Of a stretch of 64,000 bases of DNA, positions 7,705 to 16,430 are shown piece after piece. Source of the DNA: Acidimicrobiia bacterium (GTDB lineage Bacteria; Actinomycetota; Acidimicrobiia; IMCC26256; JAOSJM01); contig JAOSJM010000005.1 in the NCBI GenBank assembly GCA_027494165.1, positions 186,001 through 250,000 on the forward strand, read 5' to 3'. Position 1 is the stretch's first letter. Every line of letters begins with the position of its first letter. Below the pieces are notes generated by a model, which saw nothing but the letters and a program-made list of their open reading frames with translations, made no database searches and was not told the origin of the DNA. Position numbers and translations under genes: made by a program.

Positions 7705-10479
7705 TCAACCGGCCTGGTCGATGAGGGGCGGCCGCCCGGTGCCGGCGGCGTCGAGCACGTCTCCCTCACCCAGGTAGGCGGCGACCACCACCGGGTCGGT
7801 GCGCACCTCGTCGGGGGATCCCTGCGCGATGACCTGCCCGAAGTCGAGCACGACGATCCGGTCGCAGACCGTCATCACGAACCGCATGTCGTGGTCGACC
7901 AGCAGGATGCCGATCCCCCAGTCCTCGGCGAGGCGACGCACGAGCAGCCCGAGCTCCTCCGTCTCGAGCTCGTCCAGACCGGCCGCCGGCTCGTCGAGGA
8001 GCAGCACCGAGGGCTCGGTGGCGACCGCTCGGGCGATGCCGACGAGCCGCCGACGTCCGTAGGAGAGCTCGCGAGGCCCGCGATCGAGGTCCTCCTCCAG
8101 GCCGAAGTCGTGCACGGCGGCCACCGCGGCGGCGGGGAGCGGCGGATCGACCGACCATCCCAGGCCGGTGAGGTACGCGAGCCGGTCGTGCCCGTCGGAG
8201 GCCGCACGCAGGTTCTCCCTCACGGTGAGGTCCTCGAAGAGCTCCAGCGACTGGAAGGAGCGGGTCATGCCCGCACGCGCTCGCCGGGCCGCGGACCAGT
8301 GGGCGATCGGCTGCTCGCCGAGCCGCACGATGCCCCTCGATGCGGACACGAACCCCGTGACGGCATCGATGGCCGTGGTCTTCCCGGCCCCGTTGGGGCC
8401 GATGAGACCGACGATCTCCCCGGGTCCGACGTCGAAGGAGAGCCCGTCGACGACGGTGAACGCACCGAAGCGGACCTGGAGGCCCTCGACGTGCAGCGCC
8501 CGCGGGGCGACCCTGCGCCGCTCCATCTCGGGGAGCGGTTCGGCTGCGACGCGACGGCCTCCCCTCCGGAGTCGCGAGGTGAGGCGATGGCCGAGGCCCG
8601 ATACTTGGCTGGCCATCCCGTCGGGGTCCGAGACCAGGACGACGATGAGCGCCAACCCACCGACGAGCGGCGTGTAGTCGACGACCGGTCGCCCGAACAG
8701 CAGAGCCCCCGCGAACACCTGATCCACGAAGACGGCGGCCAGCGCACCCACCGCGAGCATCGCCCCGAACGCGGAGCCGATGACGAAGCCGATGCCGCCG
8801 ATCACGGCCAGGCCCACATACGTGATCGACTCGAAGTTGTTGAAGTAGAAGAAGTTCACCGATCGCGAGCGGAAGGCGAAGAGGACGCCGCCCAGCGCCG
8901 CGATGGCCGAGGCGACGGCGAACGCGTACACCTTCACGCCCACCACCCCGATGCCGAGAGAGGCGGCGGCCCGCTCGTTGTCGCGCACCGCGATCAGCCG
9001 CCGGCCCACCCTCCCTCTCCTGAGGCGCGCCACCATCAGCCCGGCCAGGGCGAACGCCGCGAGCACGAACAGCGCGAAGCGCTCCGGGTAGCTCACGGAG
9101 TCGATCTCGATCCCCAGGAACGACTGGCGCCCGACCACGGTGCCGGTGAAGCCACCGGTGTAGTCCGGGTTCTGGAAGAGCACCTGTTGCAGGGTCAACC
9201 CGAGGCCGAGCGTGACGATGGCCAGGTTGACCCCCCGGGTCCGGACGGCGGGAAGCGCGAACAGCACCCCCACGGGGATCGTGCCGATCACACCGAGGAG
9301 CATGGCGAGCTCGAAGGGCACGTCGGCCGCGCCCACGAGTCGCCCGGCGATGTACGCGCCCATCCCGGCGACCGCCCACTGGCCGAGGGACAGCTGGCCG
9401 GCGTAGCCGGACAGCACCACGATGGAGAGCAGGATGACGCCGACGATCATCGTGGTCGTGATCGCGCCCACCCAGGTGTCGGAGAGCACGGCGATCAGAC
9501 CCGCGGTTCCCGCGATGACGGGCACGAACACGGTCCACCGGACCCGACCCGAGCCGAGGGCCGGGAGCCGATCGAAGATGAAGCCACGCACGGGGAGCGC
9601 GGTGCCCCGGAACACCATGTAGAGGATGATCATCAGGAACGGCGTCGAGTCCGCGACGCCGAGCTGGTCCACGTAGTGGGCCAGCACCGACTTCGCGACT
9701 CCGAGCCCGATCCCGGCGGCAAGGGCCACGGGAAAGGACGTGAAGCGGGCCACGAGGGCGACGGCGAGCGCGGCGAGCACCAGGTTCGTGAGGGTGCTCA
9801 CCTGGAGCGCGAAGGAGATCGGGATGATGAGGATGCCGGCGAGCCCTCCGAGCGCCGCGCCGAGGGCCCAGTTCACCGCGGCGATCCGTTCGGGCGACCA
9901 TCCGAAGGCCGCCGCCGTCCGCTCGCTCTCCGCCACTGCGGTCGTGGCGAGCCCGAAGCGGGTGTATCGGTACAGCAGCCACAGCCCGAGGGTGAGGCCC
10001 GTGACGACGGCGAGCACGACGAGCTGCTCGACGCCGACGACGATCTCGCTCCCGAGCTTCACCTGCCCCGAGGGGTAGAAGCTCGGGATGAAGATCGGGT
10101 CGGTGCCGTACTCGAGCACGGCGGCCGAGGTCAGGATCGTGAACACCCCGAGGGTCGCGATGAGGCGGGTCAGGGGCGAGGCGTTGCGCAGGGGCCGCAT
10201 GACCAGCACGTAGGTGAGGAACCCCAGCAGCGCGGAGGTGACCACCCCTCCGATCAGGGCGAACCAGAAGCCGTGGTCGTTCGTGGGGATCGGTTGGCTG
10301 GCGCCGCCGCCGTCGTAGCGGAGCTCGAAGAAGACGTAGGCCCCGACCATCCCCATGGCGCCCTGAGCGAAGTTGATGATCCCCGAGCCGCGGTAGATGA
10401 GCACGACGCCCTGCGCAGCGAGGGCGTAGAGCGCTCCGGCCCCGAGGCCGAAGACCGCGGCCTGGACGAGCTCGGTCAC
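7705..10479 (-). CDS. Branched-chain-amino-acid-type ABC transporter: LivH-LivM-LivG fusion
   Basis: One uninterrupted 924-residue frame joins three normally separate subunits. Residues 1 to about 290 are a LivH-type permease beginning VTELVQAAVFGLGAGALYALAAQG. The next 340 are a LivM-type permease with LSGYAGQLSLGQ. The last 250 are a LivG-type ATPase with Walker A GPNGAGKTT, the variant signature LSYGRRRL in place of LSGGQ, Walker B VLLLDEPAAGLD and switch His in LLVDHD. LivFGHM systems import branched-chain amino acids, but many relatives import aromatic or alicyclic acids. The GTG at 10479 matches family N-termini; GTG at 10506 is possible and neither has a strong ribosome-binding site. 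The missing second ATPase is at 17106-17803, and binding proteins lie at 19021 and 36037. Confidence 0.9.
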   Translation of the reverse strand: MTELVQAAVFGLGAGALYALAAQGVVLIYRGSGIINFAQGAMGMVGAYVFFELRYDGGGASQPIPTNDHGFWFALIGGVVTSALLGFLTYVLVMRPLRNASPLTRLIATLGVFTILTSAAVLEYGTDPIFIPSFYPSGQVKLGSEIVVGVEQLVVLAVVTGLTLGLWLLYRYTRFGLATTAVAESERTAAAFGWSPERIAAVNWALGAALGGLAGILIIPISFALQVSTLTNLVLAALAVALVARFTSFPVALAAGIGLGVAKSVLAHYVDQLGVADSTPFLMIILYMVFRGTALPVRGFIFDRLPALGSGRVRWTVFVPVIAGTAGLIAVLSDTWVGAITTTMIVGVILLSIVVLSGYAGQLSLGQWAVAGMGAYIAGRLVGAADVPFELAMLLGVIGTIPVGVLFALPAVRTRGVNLAIVTLGLGLTLQQVLFQNPDYTGGFTGTVVGRQSFLGIEIDSVSYPERFALFVLAAFALAGLMVARLRRGRVGRRLIAVRDNERAAASLGIGVVGVKVYAFAVASAIAALGGVLFAFRSRSVNFFYFNNFESITYVGLAVIGGIGFVIGSAFGAMLAVGALAAVFVDQVFAGALLFGRPVVDYTPLVGGLALIVVLVSDPDGMASQVSGLGHRLTSRLRRGGRRVAAEPLPEMERRRVAPRALHVEGLQVRFGAFTVVDGLSFDVGPGEIVGLIGPNGAGKTTAIDAVTGFVSASRGIVRLGEQPIAHWSAARRARAGMTRSFQSLELFEDLTVRENLRAASDGHDRLAYLTGLGWSVDPPLPAAAVAAVHDFGLEEDLDRGPRELSYGRRRLVGIARAVATEPSVLLLDEPAAGLDELETEELGLLVRRLAEDWGIGILLVDHDMRFVMTVCDRIVVLDFGQVIAQGSPDEVRTDPVVVAAYLGEGDVLDAAGTGRPPLIDQAG

Positions 10480-10618
10480 GGACGGCCCGGCGGGGTTCGG
10501 ATGCACATGGCGAAGCGTGGGATCACGGGCTGGCCGGCCTTCGATCGGGGGCGGCGGGTCTCGTCTGGATGCGGTCTCGGACGGGTCCTCCCGAGCCCGG
10601 CGGGCCTCACCCGCCACA

Positions 10619-10634
10619 TGGTGGACAACCACCA
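10619..10634. promoter_or_regulatory. Inverted repeat TGGTGG-4-CCACCA
   Basis: A perfect 6 bp inverted repeat with an ACAA centre lies between divergent starts at 10479 and 10809. Its size and position suit a dimeric repressor operator, but no second copy was found and no regulator of that type is adjacent. Confidence 0.3.
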
Positions 10635-10684
10635 CGACCGTCGCCCGATCCGGACGCTAGCAAGGGCTCTCCGCGGCCGGGATC

Positions 10685-10697
10685 GGGGTGAACTACG
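10685..10697 (+). promoter_or_regulatory. Recurrent element GGGGTGAACTACG (site A)
   Basis: One of eight intergenic copies of the GGGNNRAACTACG element. It ends 112 nt before the GTG of the BadI-like gene and lies about 205 nt from the divergent LivHMG start. Binding by the NarL-type regulator encoded at 27742 is an inference. Confidence 0.5.
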
Positions 10698-10808
10698 TCA
10701 AGAACTGTGGAGGATTACGGGTTACCGGGACGGGGCGCCAGCCTTACGATCCGACCCCGACCGCAGGCGTCCGAGGGCGATCCGCGACCCTCGCCGGGAG
10801 GTTCCGAC

Positions 10809-11702
10809 GTGAGCTGGACGAGCTGGGAACCCGTGAAGGGCTTCGACTTCTCGGACATCCTCTACGAGAAGAAGCGCCATCTCGAGCTCGAGGGCGGCAT
10901 CGCGCGGGTCACCGTGAATCGCCCCCACCGTCTCAACGCGTTCACGGCCGAGACGATGGACGAGATGTTCCACGCCTTCTACGACGCGAGCCACGATTCC
11001 CGCGTGGGCGCCGTGATCCTGACCGGAGCCGGCGAGCACTTCGGAGCCGGTGGCGACGTCGAATGGGAGGAGAAGGAGCTTCGCGTCCACGTGTACTGGC
11101 GGTTCCCCCCGAACCAGCTCCTGCGGGCCTGCCGGAAGCCGGTGATCGCGGCCGTGAAGGGCTGGGTGATCGGGGGGTCCCACCACCTGGCGTACATGTG
11201 CGATTTCACGATCGCCGCGGACACCGCGCGCTTCGGCCAGAACGGTCCGCGTGTCGGCAGCCCGGCCGACGGCTACATCGTCGCCTACCTGACCCGCGTC
11301 GTCGGCGCGAAGAAGGCCCGGGAGATCTGGATGCTCTGCCGGAAGTACAGCGCGGACGAGGCGCTCGCCATGGGCCTGGTGAACACCGTCGTCCCGTTCG
11401 ACGAGCTCGACGCCGAGGTGGACCGGTGGTGCGAGGAGATCCTCAGGCTGAGTCCGGGCTGCGTCGAGGTGCTCAAGGCGTCGTTCGACGCCGACATCGA
11501 CTACCTGGCCGGGCAGTGGGGCCATCAGTCACGGATGCTCTATCCCGACTGGTTCGAGGGCGCCGAGGTTCGCGAGGGACAGCGCGCCTTCATCGAGAAG
11601 CGGACGCCACGGTTCTGGAGGGTCCGCAACGTCGAGGCGGACCTGCAGCAGGAGTTCCGCGAGCGGGTGCTCCTCGAGCTGGGCGAAGAGCAGGGCTCCT
11701 AG
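10809..11702 (+). CDS. BadI/MenB-type crotonase (ring-cleaving hydrolase-like)
   Basis: The 297-residue protein resembles 2-ketocyclohexanecarboxyl-CoA hydrolase (BadI) and MenB more than ordinary enoyl-CoA hydratases. Diagnostic segments are FSDILYEK near the start, FGQNGPRVGS in the middle, and GAKKAREIWMLCRKYSADEA followed by AMGLVN and DELDAEV. BadI opens a 2-oxo-cyclohexane carboxyl-CoA ring by water addition; MenB does the reverse type of ring closure. A ring-opening role is favoured by the BadH-like gene immediately downstream, but substrate and direction are inferred. The GTG at 10809 follows GGGAGG with a 7 nt spacer. It opens a plus-strand operon running to 16409. Residues 80-100 differ from BadI, so the substrate may be bulkier. 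Confidence 0.82.
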   Translation: MSWTSWEPVKGFDFSDILYEKKRHLELEGGIARVTVNRPHRLNAFTAETMDEMFHAFYDASHDSRVGAVILTGAGEHFGAGGDVEWEEKELRVHVYWRFPPNQLLRACRKPVIAAVKGWVIGGSHHLAYMCDFTIAADTARFGQNGPRVGSPADGYIVAYLTRVVGAKKAREIWMLCRKYSADEALAMGLVNTVVPFDELDAEVDRWCEEILRLSPGCVEVLKASFDADIDYLAGQWGHQSRMLYPDWFEGAEVREGQRAFIEKRTPRFWRVRNVEADLQQEFRERVLLELGEEQGS

Positions 11703-11731
11703 ACGCCAGCATCGACCAAGGGAGGTCTCCG

Positions 11732-12511
11732 GTGGAGCTCGGGCTGACCGGCCGGGTGGCCGTCGTCACCGGCGGTGGATCGAACGTCGGTCGAGCCATC
11801 TCGCTCGCCCTCGCCGCCGAGGGCGCCCTCGTCGTCATCGGGGAGCTCGACCTACCCCAAGGCAAGAAGGTGGTGAAAGAGATCGAGGCTGTAGGCGGGC
11901 GCGCCGAGGCGCGCGCGCTCGACGTCACCGACGCGTGCTCCGTGGAGGCGCTGGTCGACGCCGTGGTCGACGCGCACGGTGGGATCCACGTCTGGGTCAA
12001 CAACGTGGGCTGGGACCAACAGCGGCTGTTCTCCCAGACGGACCCGGCGTTCTGGGAGCGCGTCATCTCGCTCAACTACCTCAGCGTCCTCAACTGCAGC
12101 GCCGCCGTCCTCCCCCACATGCGCGAGCGCGGGCAGGGCGTCATCGTGAACCTCGGATCGGAGGCCGGTCGCATCGGCGAGCCCTACGAAGCCGTCTACT
12201 CGGGCGCCAAGGCCGGCGTGATCGCGTTCTCCAAGACGATCGCCAAGGAAGAGGGGCCGAACGGCATCCGGGTGAACGCCGTGTGCCCCGGACTCACCCC
12301 GGCGACGACCGAGCGGGTCGGGAACCAGAGCATGTGGACGACACCTCCCATGACCGACGAGCAGCTCGAGCGGGCGAAGAGGTTCTACCCGCTTCGCCGC
12401 CTCGGGACCCCCGAAGACGTCGCCGACGCCGTGGTCTTCCTGGCCTCCGACCGGGCCGGGTACATCACGGGCCAGACGCTGAGCGTCAGCGGCGGCTACA
12501 CCACGATGTGA
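11732..12511 (+). CDS. SDR family dehydrogenase, BadH/FabG-like
   Basis: A complete 259-residue classical SDR with TGGGSNVGRA for NAD(P) binding, NNVG, Ser in VNLGSEAG and the YSGAK catalytic motif. It ends LSVSGGYTTM. Its position directly after a BadI-like crotonase mirrors the badHI order of alicyclic acid degradation, where the dehydrogenase oxidises a ring 2-hydroxyacyl-CoA to the 2-oxo compound. The GTG start at 11732 follows GGAGG. Its stop overlaps the start of the following acyl-CoA dehydrogenase (ATGTGA arrangement), showing tight coupling. General 3-hydroxyacyl-CoA dehydrogenase activity is the alternative. Confidence 0.85.
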   Translation: MELGLTGRVAVVTGGGSNVGRAISLALAAEGALVVIGELDLPQGKKVVKEIEAVGGRAEARALDVTDACSVEALVDAVVDAHGGIHVWVNNVGWDQQRLFSQTDPAFWERVISLNYLSVLNCSAAVLPHMRERGQGVIVNLGSEAGRIGEPYEAVYSGAKAGVIAFSKTIAKEEGPNGIRVNAVCPGLTPATTERVGNQSMWTTPPMTDEQLERAKRFYPLRRLGTPEDVADAVVFLASDRAGYITGQTLSVSGGYTTM

Positions 12512-13764
12512 CCGCGACACGCGATCGCATGGATCCCCGCTACCCGCCCGCCGCCGAGACCTTCCGCGAGCGGGTTCGGGCCTTCCTCGCCGAGCATCTC
12601 CCGTCCGGATGGCGGGGCATCGGCGCCCTCGGCGACGACGAAGGACGCGACTTCCTCGCCTCGTGGCGGCGGACACTGCACGAGCACCGCCTCCTGGCCG
12701 TCTCGTGGCCCGAGGAGTACGGCGGCGCGGGGCTCACGAAGATCGAGCAGGTGGTGCTGGCCGAGGAGCTGGCACGGGCCGGGGTCCCGAGCGGCGACCC
12801 CAGCGACACCTTCGGCATCAAGATGGTCGGCAACACCCTGCTCCGCTGGGGCACCGAGGAGCAGCGGCGGCGGTTCCTCCCGCGCATCCTCTCGGGCGAG
12901 GACCGCTGGTGCCAGGGGTTCTCCGAGCCCGACGCCGGATCCGACCTCGCGAGCCTCGCGACCAGGGCGAGCCTCGTCGACGGTCACTGGGTGCTGAACG
13001 GCCAGAAGATCTGGACGTCACGGGCGCAGCACGCGAACTGGATGTTCCTCCTCGCCCGCACCGATCCCGACGCGCCCCGGCACCGGGGCATCACGTTCCT
13101 GCTGTGCCCGATGGACCAGGCGGGCGTCGAGGTCCGGCCCATCCGCATGCTCAACGGTGGCGACGACTTCAACGAGGTGTTCCTCACCGACGCCCGGACG
13201 GCCGCCGAGAACGTCGTCGGTGAGGTCGACGGCGGCTGGGCCGTGGCCATGACGCTGCTCGGCCACGAGCGGGGGGAGGAGGCGGCGATCAACCCGATCC
13301 TGTTCCGCGACGAGCTCGACCGGCTCGTCCGCCTGGCTCGGGAACGCGGCAAGGACCGTGACCCCGTCGTCCGGGACCGGCTCGCGTGGTGCTACATGAA
13401 GGTCGAGACGATGCGGTTCCTCGGCTACCGGATCCTCTCCCGGTACCTGCGGGACGGGACGCTGGGAGCGGAGGCGTCGATCTCCAAGCTCTACTGGAGC
13501 GAGTACCACCAGCGCCTGAGCGAGCTGGCGATGGCGATCCTGGGGCCCCACGGCCTCGTCCCGAGCGGCCGCCGGCCGATCCGGCCCTACCGGACCGACG
13601 ACCCGGGCGTCCCGGACTCGAGCGCGTCGTGGGCGAACATCTTCCTCCTCAACGCCCGGGCCGGGACCGTCTACGCCGGCACGTCGCAGGTCCAGCGCAA
13701 CATCCTCGGCGAGACCGTCCTGGGGCTCCCCAAGGAGCCTCGGGAGACGCACGACGCCCGGTAG
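12508..13764 (+). CDS. Acyl-CoA dehydrogenase family protein
   Basis: A full-length 418-residue flavoprotein of the acyl-CoA dehydrogenase superfamily. Visible landmarks are WPEEYGGAG, the FAD/substrate segment GFSEPDAGSDLASL, WTSRAQHANWMFLLARTDP, and the C-terminal YAGTSQVQRNILGE. It would desaturate an acyl-CoA and pass electrons to an electron-transfer flavoprotein; only EtfB is found in this window (37593). The GTG at 12508 overlaps the preceding stop and is preferred; ATG at 12529 is an alternative start without a better ribosome-binding site. Middle gene of the BadI-like operon. A substrate with a ring is suggested only by neighbours. Confidence 0.9.
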   Translation: MTATRDRMDPRYPPAAETFRERVRAFLAEHLPSGWRGIGALGDDEGRDFLASWRRTLHEHRLLAVSWPEEYGGAGLTKIEQVVLAEELARAGVPSGDPSDTFGIKMVGNTLLRWGTEEQRRRFLPRILSGEDRWCQGFSEPDAGSDLASLATRASLVDGHWVLNGQKIWTSRAQHANWMFLLARTDPDAPRHRGITFLLCPMDQAGVEVRPIRMLNGGDDFNEVFLTDARTAAENVVGEVDGGWAVAMTLLGHERGEEAAINPILFRDELDRLVRLARERGKDRDPVVRDRLAWCYMKVETMRFLGYRILSRYLRDGTLGAEASISKLYWSEYHQRLSELAMAILGPHGLVPSGRRPIRPYRTDDPGVPDSSASWANIFLLNARAGTVYAGTSQVQRNILGETVLGLPKEPRETHDAR

Positions 13765-13774
13765 GAGGCCACCC

Positions 13775-15427
13775 GTGCACGCACCGAGCCCCGACGGCAG
13801 CCAAGTCCCCGAGATCGGCGCGCCGGACCCGCTGCACGAGGAGCTCGACGGGAGCGGCACGTGGACGCGCGTCAACATCGGCGAGGCGATCCCGGGGGTC
13901 CCGACACCCCTCACGTGGACCTGGTGCGGTCCGGCATGGGACGAGAGCCTCCGACGGGCCTGGGTCAGGATGGGCGTGTTCCCGCGGCGGATCACGAGGA
14001 CGCCTTCGTCGGCGGGCGACCGTTTCGTCACCATCGGCTACGGCCGTCCCGTGCTGAGCGTCGACCTGATGCGCGAGATCGGTGACCGCATGCCGGGGAA
14101 CTCGGGCGACGCGGTCGAGCAGGGACTCTTCGGCACGACGAGGCCAGAGGCCACGAACCGACCCACCCGGCGTCGCTACGCGGCGATCGCCGCGCTGCTG
14201 CCCGGCTCGCTGCTCCGGTCCCGCCGGGCGCTGCGCCGGCTCGAGCGACCGTGCCGGGAGTGGTGGCAGAGCTCCCTCTCGGCCGGAGGACTCGGCGACG
14301 AGGCCGCAGCCCGAGCGGTCCTCGTCGCGTCCCGTGAGCGCTTCGTCGAGTTGACGGCCCTCCAGTGCATCGTGACGATCGGCGCCCAGGCCTGCTACGA
14401 GCAGCTCACGAAGCTGTGCGCCAGCGCGGGTCTGCCAGGGAGCGAGCGCGCGCTGACCACGACCGCCGAGGGTACCGAGGAGCTCCGCATGGCCACCGAG
14501 CTGTCGGACGTCGCGCGCGGCACGCGGACCATGGAATCCTTCCTCGCCGCGCACGGGCACCACGGCCCGGTCCAGGGAGAGCTCTCGGTGCCCTCCTGGC
14601 GGATGGACCCCACGCCGGTGGTCCGCATCGTCGAATCGCTCAAGGACGGAGAGCGGCTCTCCCGCGCCGACACGACCGGGGCCGGACGCTCGCAGGCGCG
14701 CCGGGTCGCGCATGACGCCCTGATCGGAGCGCTCGGTCCCGTCGGCCGTGTCCGAGCCCGGATCCTGATCCGCCTGGCCGACGACTTCATGATCCTGCGG
14801 GAGCTGGGACGATCGCTGATGCTCATGGCGACGGATGTGGCGCGCGCGGCCGCGTGGGCCCTGGGGGACCACCTGGCCGGACGAGGCGCGCTCGCGAACC
14901 AGGCCGACGTGATGTACCTCCGGCTCGAGGAGCTGCTCGCCGACCGGCCCGTGGACCGGAGCGTCATCGAGGAGCGCCGGTCGCGCCGCGCCCACTACGA
15001 GCGCCACGACGTCCCCGACATCTTCACCGGGGCGCCGCCGCTCCTCGACTCGGTGAGCGGAGACGGCGGCGACGGCTGCGGTCCCGTGACCGGGATCGGG
15101 GCGTCACCGGGCGTCGTGGAAGGGCGTGTCCGCGTCGTCACCGACGTCGACTCGTGCTGGGTCGAAGAGGGCGAGATCCTCGTGTGCGAGACGACGAACC
15201 CGAGCTGGGCCTCGCTCTTCCTGCTCGCGGCCGGAGTCGTCATCGACGTGGGCGGCGTCCTGAGCCACGGAGCGATCGTCGCTCGCGAGATGGGCATCCC
15301 CTGCGTGATCAACACGGTCGACGGGACCCGACGCCTCCACACCGGCGACCTCGTCCGGGTCGACGGATCGACAGGCTCCGTCGAGGTCATCGAACCCGCG
15401 ACAGCCTCGAGGAGTGGCCGTGAATGA
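13775..15427 (+). CDS. PEP-utilising-enzyme swivel-domain protein lacking an ATP-grasp domain
   Basis: The C-terminal 110 of 550 residues form the phosphohistidine swivel domain of PEP synthase and pyruvate phosphate dikinase. It starts GIGASPGVVEGRVRVV and places His498 in GGVLSHGAIVARE. The preceding 400 residues are helical, without the ATP-grasp domain that normally loads the histidine. In rifampin phosphotransferase and the phenylphosphate synthase A subunit, a swivel domain is joined to a substrate domain, and phenylphosphate synthase keeps its ATP-grasp on a separate protein. No ATP-grasp partner is visible here. The GTG at 13775 follows AGGAGG with a 6 nt spacer. The gene overlaps the next by 8 bp. 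Phosphorylation of the pathway substrate is a possibility, not shown. Confidence 0.75.
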   Translation: MHAPSPDGSQVPEIGAPDPLHEELDGSGTWTRVNIGEAIPGVPTPLTWTWCGPAWDESLRRAWVRMGVFPRRITRTPSSAGDRFVTIGYGRPVLSVDLMREIGDRMPGNSGDAVEQGLFGTTRPEATNRPTRRRYAAIAALLPGSLLRSRRALRRLERPCREWWQSSLSAGGLGDEAAARAVLVASRERFVELTALQCIVTIGAQACYEQLTKLCASAGLPGSERALTTTAEGTEELRMATELSDVARGTRTMESFLAAHGHHGPVQGELSVPSWRMDPTPVVRIVESLKDGERLSRADTTGAGRSQARRVAHDALIGALGPVGRVRARILIRLADDFMILRELGRSLMLMATDVARAAAWALGDHLAGRGALANQADVMYLRLEELLADRPVDRSVIEERRSRRAHYERHDVPDIFTGAPPLLDSVSGDGGDGCGPVTGIGASPGVVEGRVRVVTDVDSCWVEEGEILVCETTNPSWASLFLLAAGVVIDVGGVLSHGAIVAREMGIPCVINTVDGTRRLHTGDLVRVDGSTGSVEVIEPATASRSGRE

Positions 15428-16409
15428 TCTTCCGATCCCCGCCGCCGAGGACGAGCTCCCCCACCCGCTGCCGCTCGAGGACCACGGCCTCCCCTGGAAG
15501 GACACGTGGTGGTTCGGTCTGCGCGACGAGGACGAGTCGTTCGTCGCGGCGTTCCACATCACGCTGAGCCCCAACCGCCGACCCGGCTGCCGGACCTCGG
15601 TCGTGATCCGGGACGGCGACCGGGACCTCGTCGACGTCACCTCCACGTCCCCCGTCGCTGGGCCACTCATCGGGACCCCGGTCCTCGGTCTCGAGATCGT
15701 CGAGCCGGCGTGGGACGCCTCCAAGTGCCTCCGACTGCGCGTCCGGCACGACCAGGTGACCGCCGACCTTGAGGTGACGGGCTGCTTCCTCGGGGTGGAC
15801 CTCGGAGCGCTCGCTCCGGGCATCCTGCCGGCCGGGTACCACGGGCAGCTCCTGCACCACGCCGAGCAGGCCGTCCGGTTCCAGGGCGAGGTGCGCTGGA
15901 CGGGCGGTCCCACGCGCCCGGTCGCGGGCCGGGGGTTCCGCGACCGCTCGTGGGGGCTCCGCAAGTCAGAGCGGATGTTCTCCGGGGGGACGTTGTTCGG
16001 AGGCCTCCATCTCGAGGGACCGGAGCCGGCCGGCATGGGCCTCCTCGCCTGGCGCCATCCCGACGTCGATCCCTCGTCACTCGTCCCCGCGGCCGCCTGG
16101 TGGGCCGACGATCAGACGATCGTGGGTGCGACCTCGGGTCGCTACCTCCGGGGGGGTGACGGTCGCCCGAGCTCCCTCGAGCTCCACTTCTCGGACGGCC
16201 GTTCCGTCGTCGCCCCCGACCTCCGCAACGTGGCGGAGATCCTCTACTCCTTCTTCGAGCCGGACCTCGACGGCACCGCGATCGCGATCACGTGCTTCGA
16301 CCATCATGTCCGATCCGACCAGGCCGGGATGTCGGGGATCCTGAACCACGGGGACCCGTTCCTCGCCGACGCCCTCCGACACAGCGAGTTCGTCTCGGGG
16401 CGCACGTGA
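15420..16409 (+). CDS. CrtC/AttH lipocalin-like (DUF7064-type) protein
   Basis: This 329-residue protein is beta-rich and carries GRGFRDRSWGLR near residue 180. That motif matches the G-x-G-x-R-D-H-S-W-G-x-R signature of hydroxyneurosporene-synthase-like and AttH-related proteins that bind isoprenoid or lipid ligands. There is no signal peptide or membrane segment. Similar proteins are frequent next to terpenoid and steroid catabolism genes, where their function is unproven. The GTG at 15420, 5 nt after GAGGAG, overlaps the end of the swivel-domain gene, so the two are translationally coupled and may act together. It closes the plus-strand operon. Confidence 0.6.
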   Translation: MNDLPIPAAEDELPHPLPLEDHGLPWKDTWWFGLRDEDESFVAAFHITLSPNRRPGCRTSVVIRDGDRDLVDVTSTSPVAGPLIGTPVLGLEIVEPAWDASKCLRLRVRHDQVTADLEVTGCFLGVDLGALAPGILPAGYHGQLLHHAEQAVRFQGEVRWTGGPTRPVAGRGFRDRSWGLRKSERMFSGGTLFGGLHLEGPEPAGMGLLAWRHPDVDPSSLVPAAAWWADDQTIVGATSGRYLRGGDGRPSSLELHFSDGRSVVAPDLRNVAEILYSFFEPDLDGTAIAITCFDHHVRSDQAGMSGILNHGDPFLADALRHSEFVSGRT

Positions 16410-16430
16410 GCACCGCCGGGGTCGGGATCG

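Larger units (their letters stand above)
10480..10808. other. Divergent control region between LivHMG fusion and BadI-like operon
   Basis: This 329 bp region has no credible gene. It separates two divergent transcripts and contains one copy of the recurrent GGGGTGAACTACG element and an inverted repeat (10619-10634). It ends with GGGAGG, the ribosome-binding site of the gene starting at 10809. A degenerate second half-copy (AGAACTGTGG) follows the element directly. Confidence 0.6.

Noticed and set aside
7702-10812. A 1036-residue open frame on the plus strand
   Set aside because: It is the antisense shadow of the LivHMG fusion, with His/Asp/Glu/Arg-rich composition and no domain.
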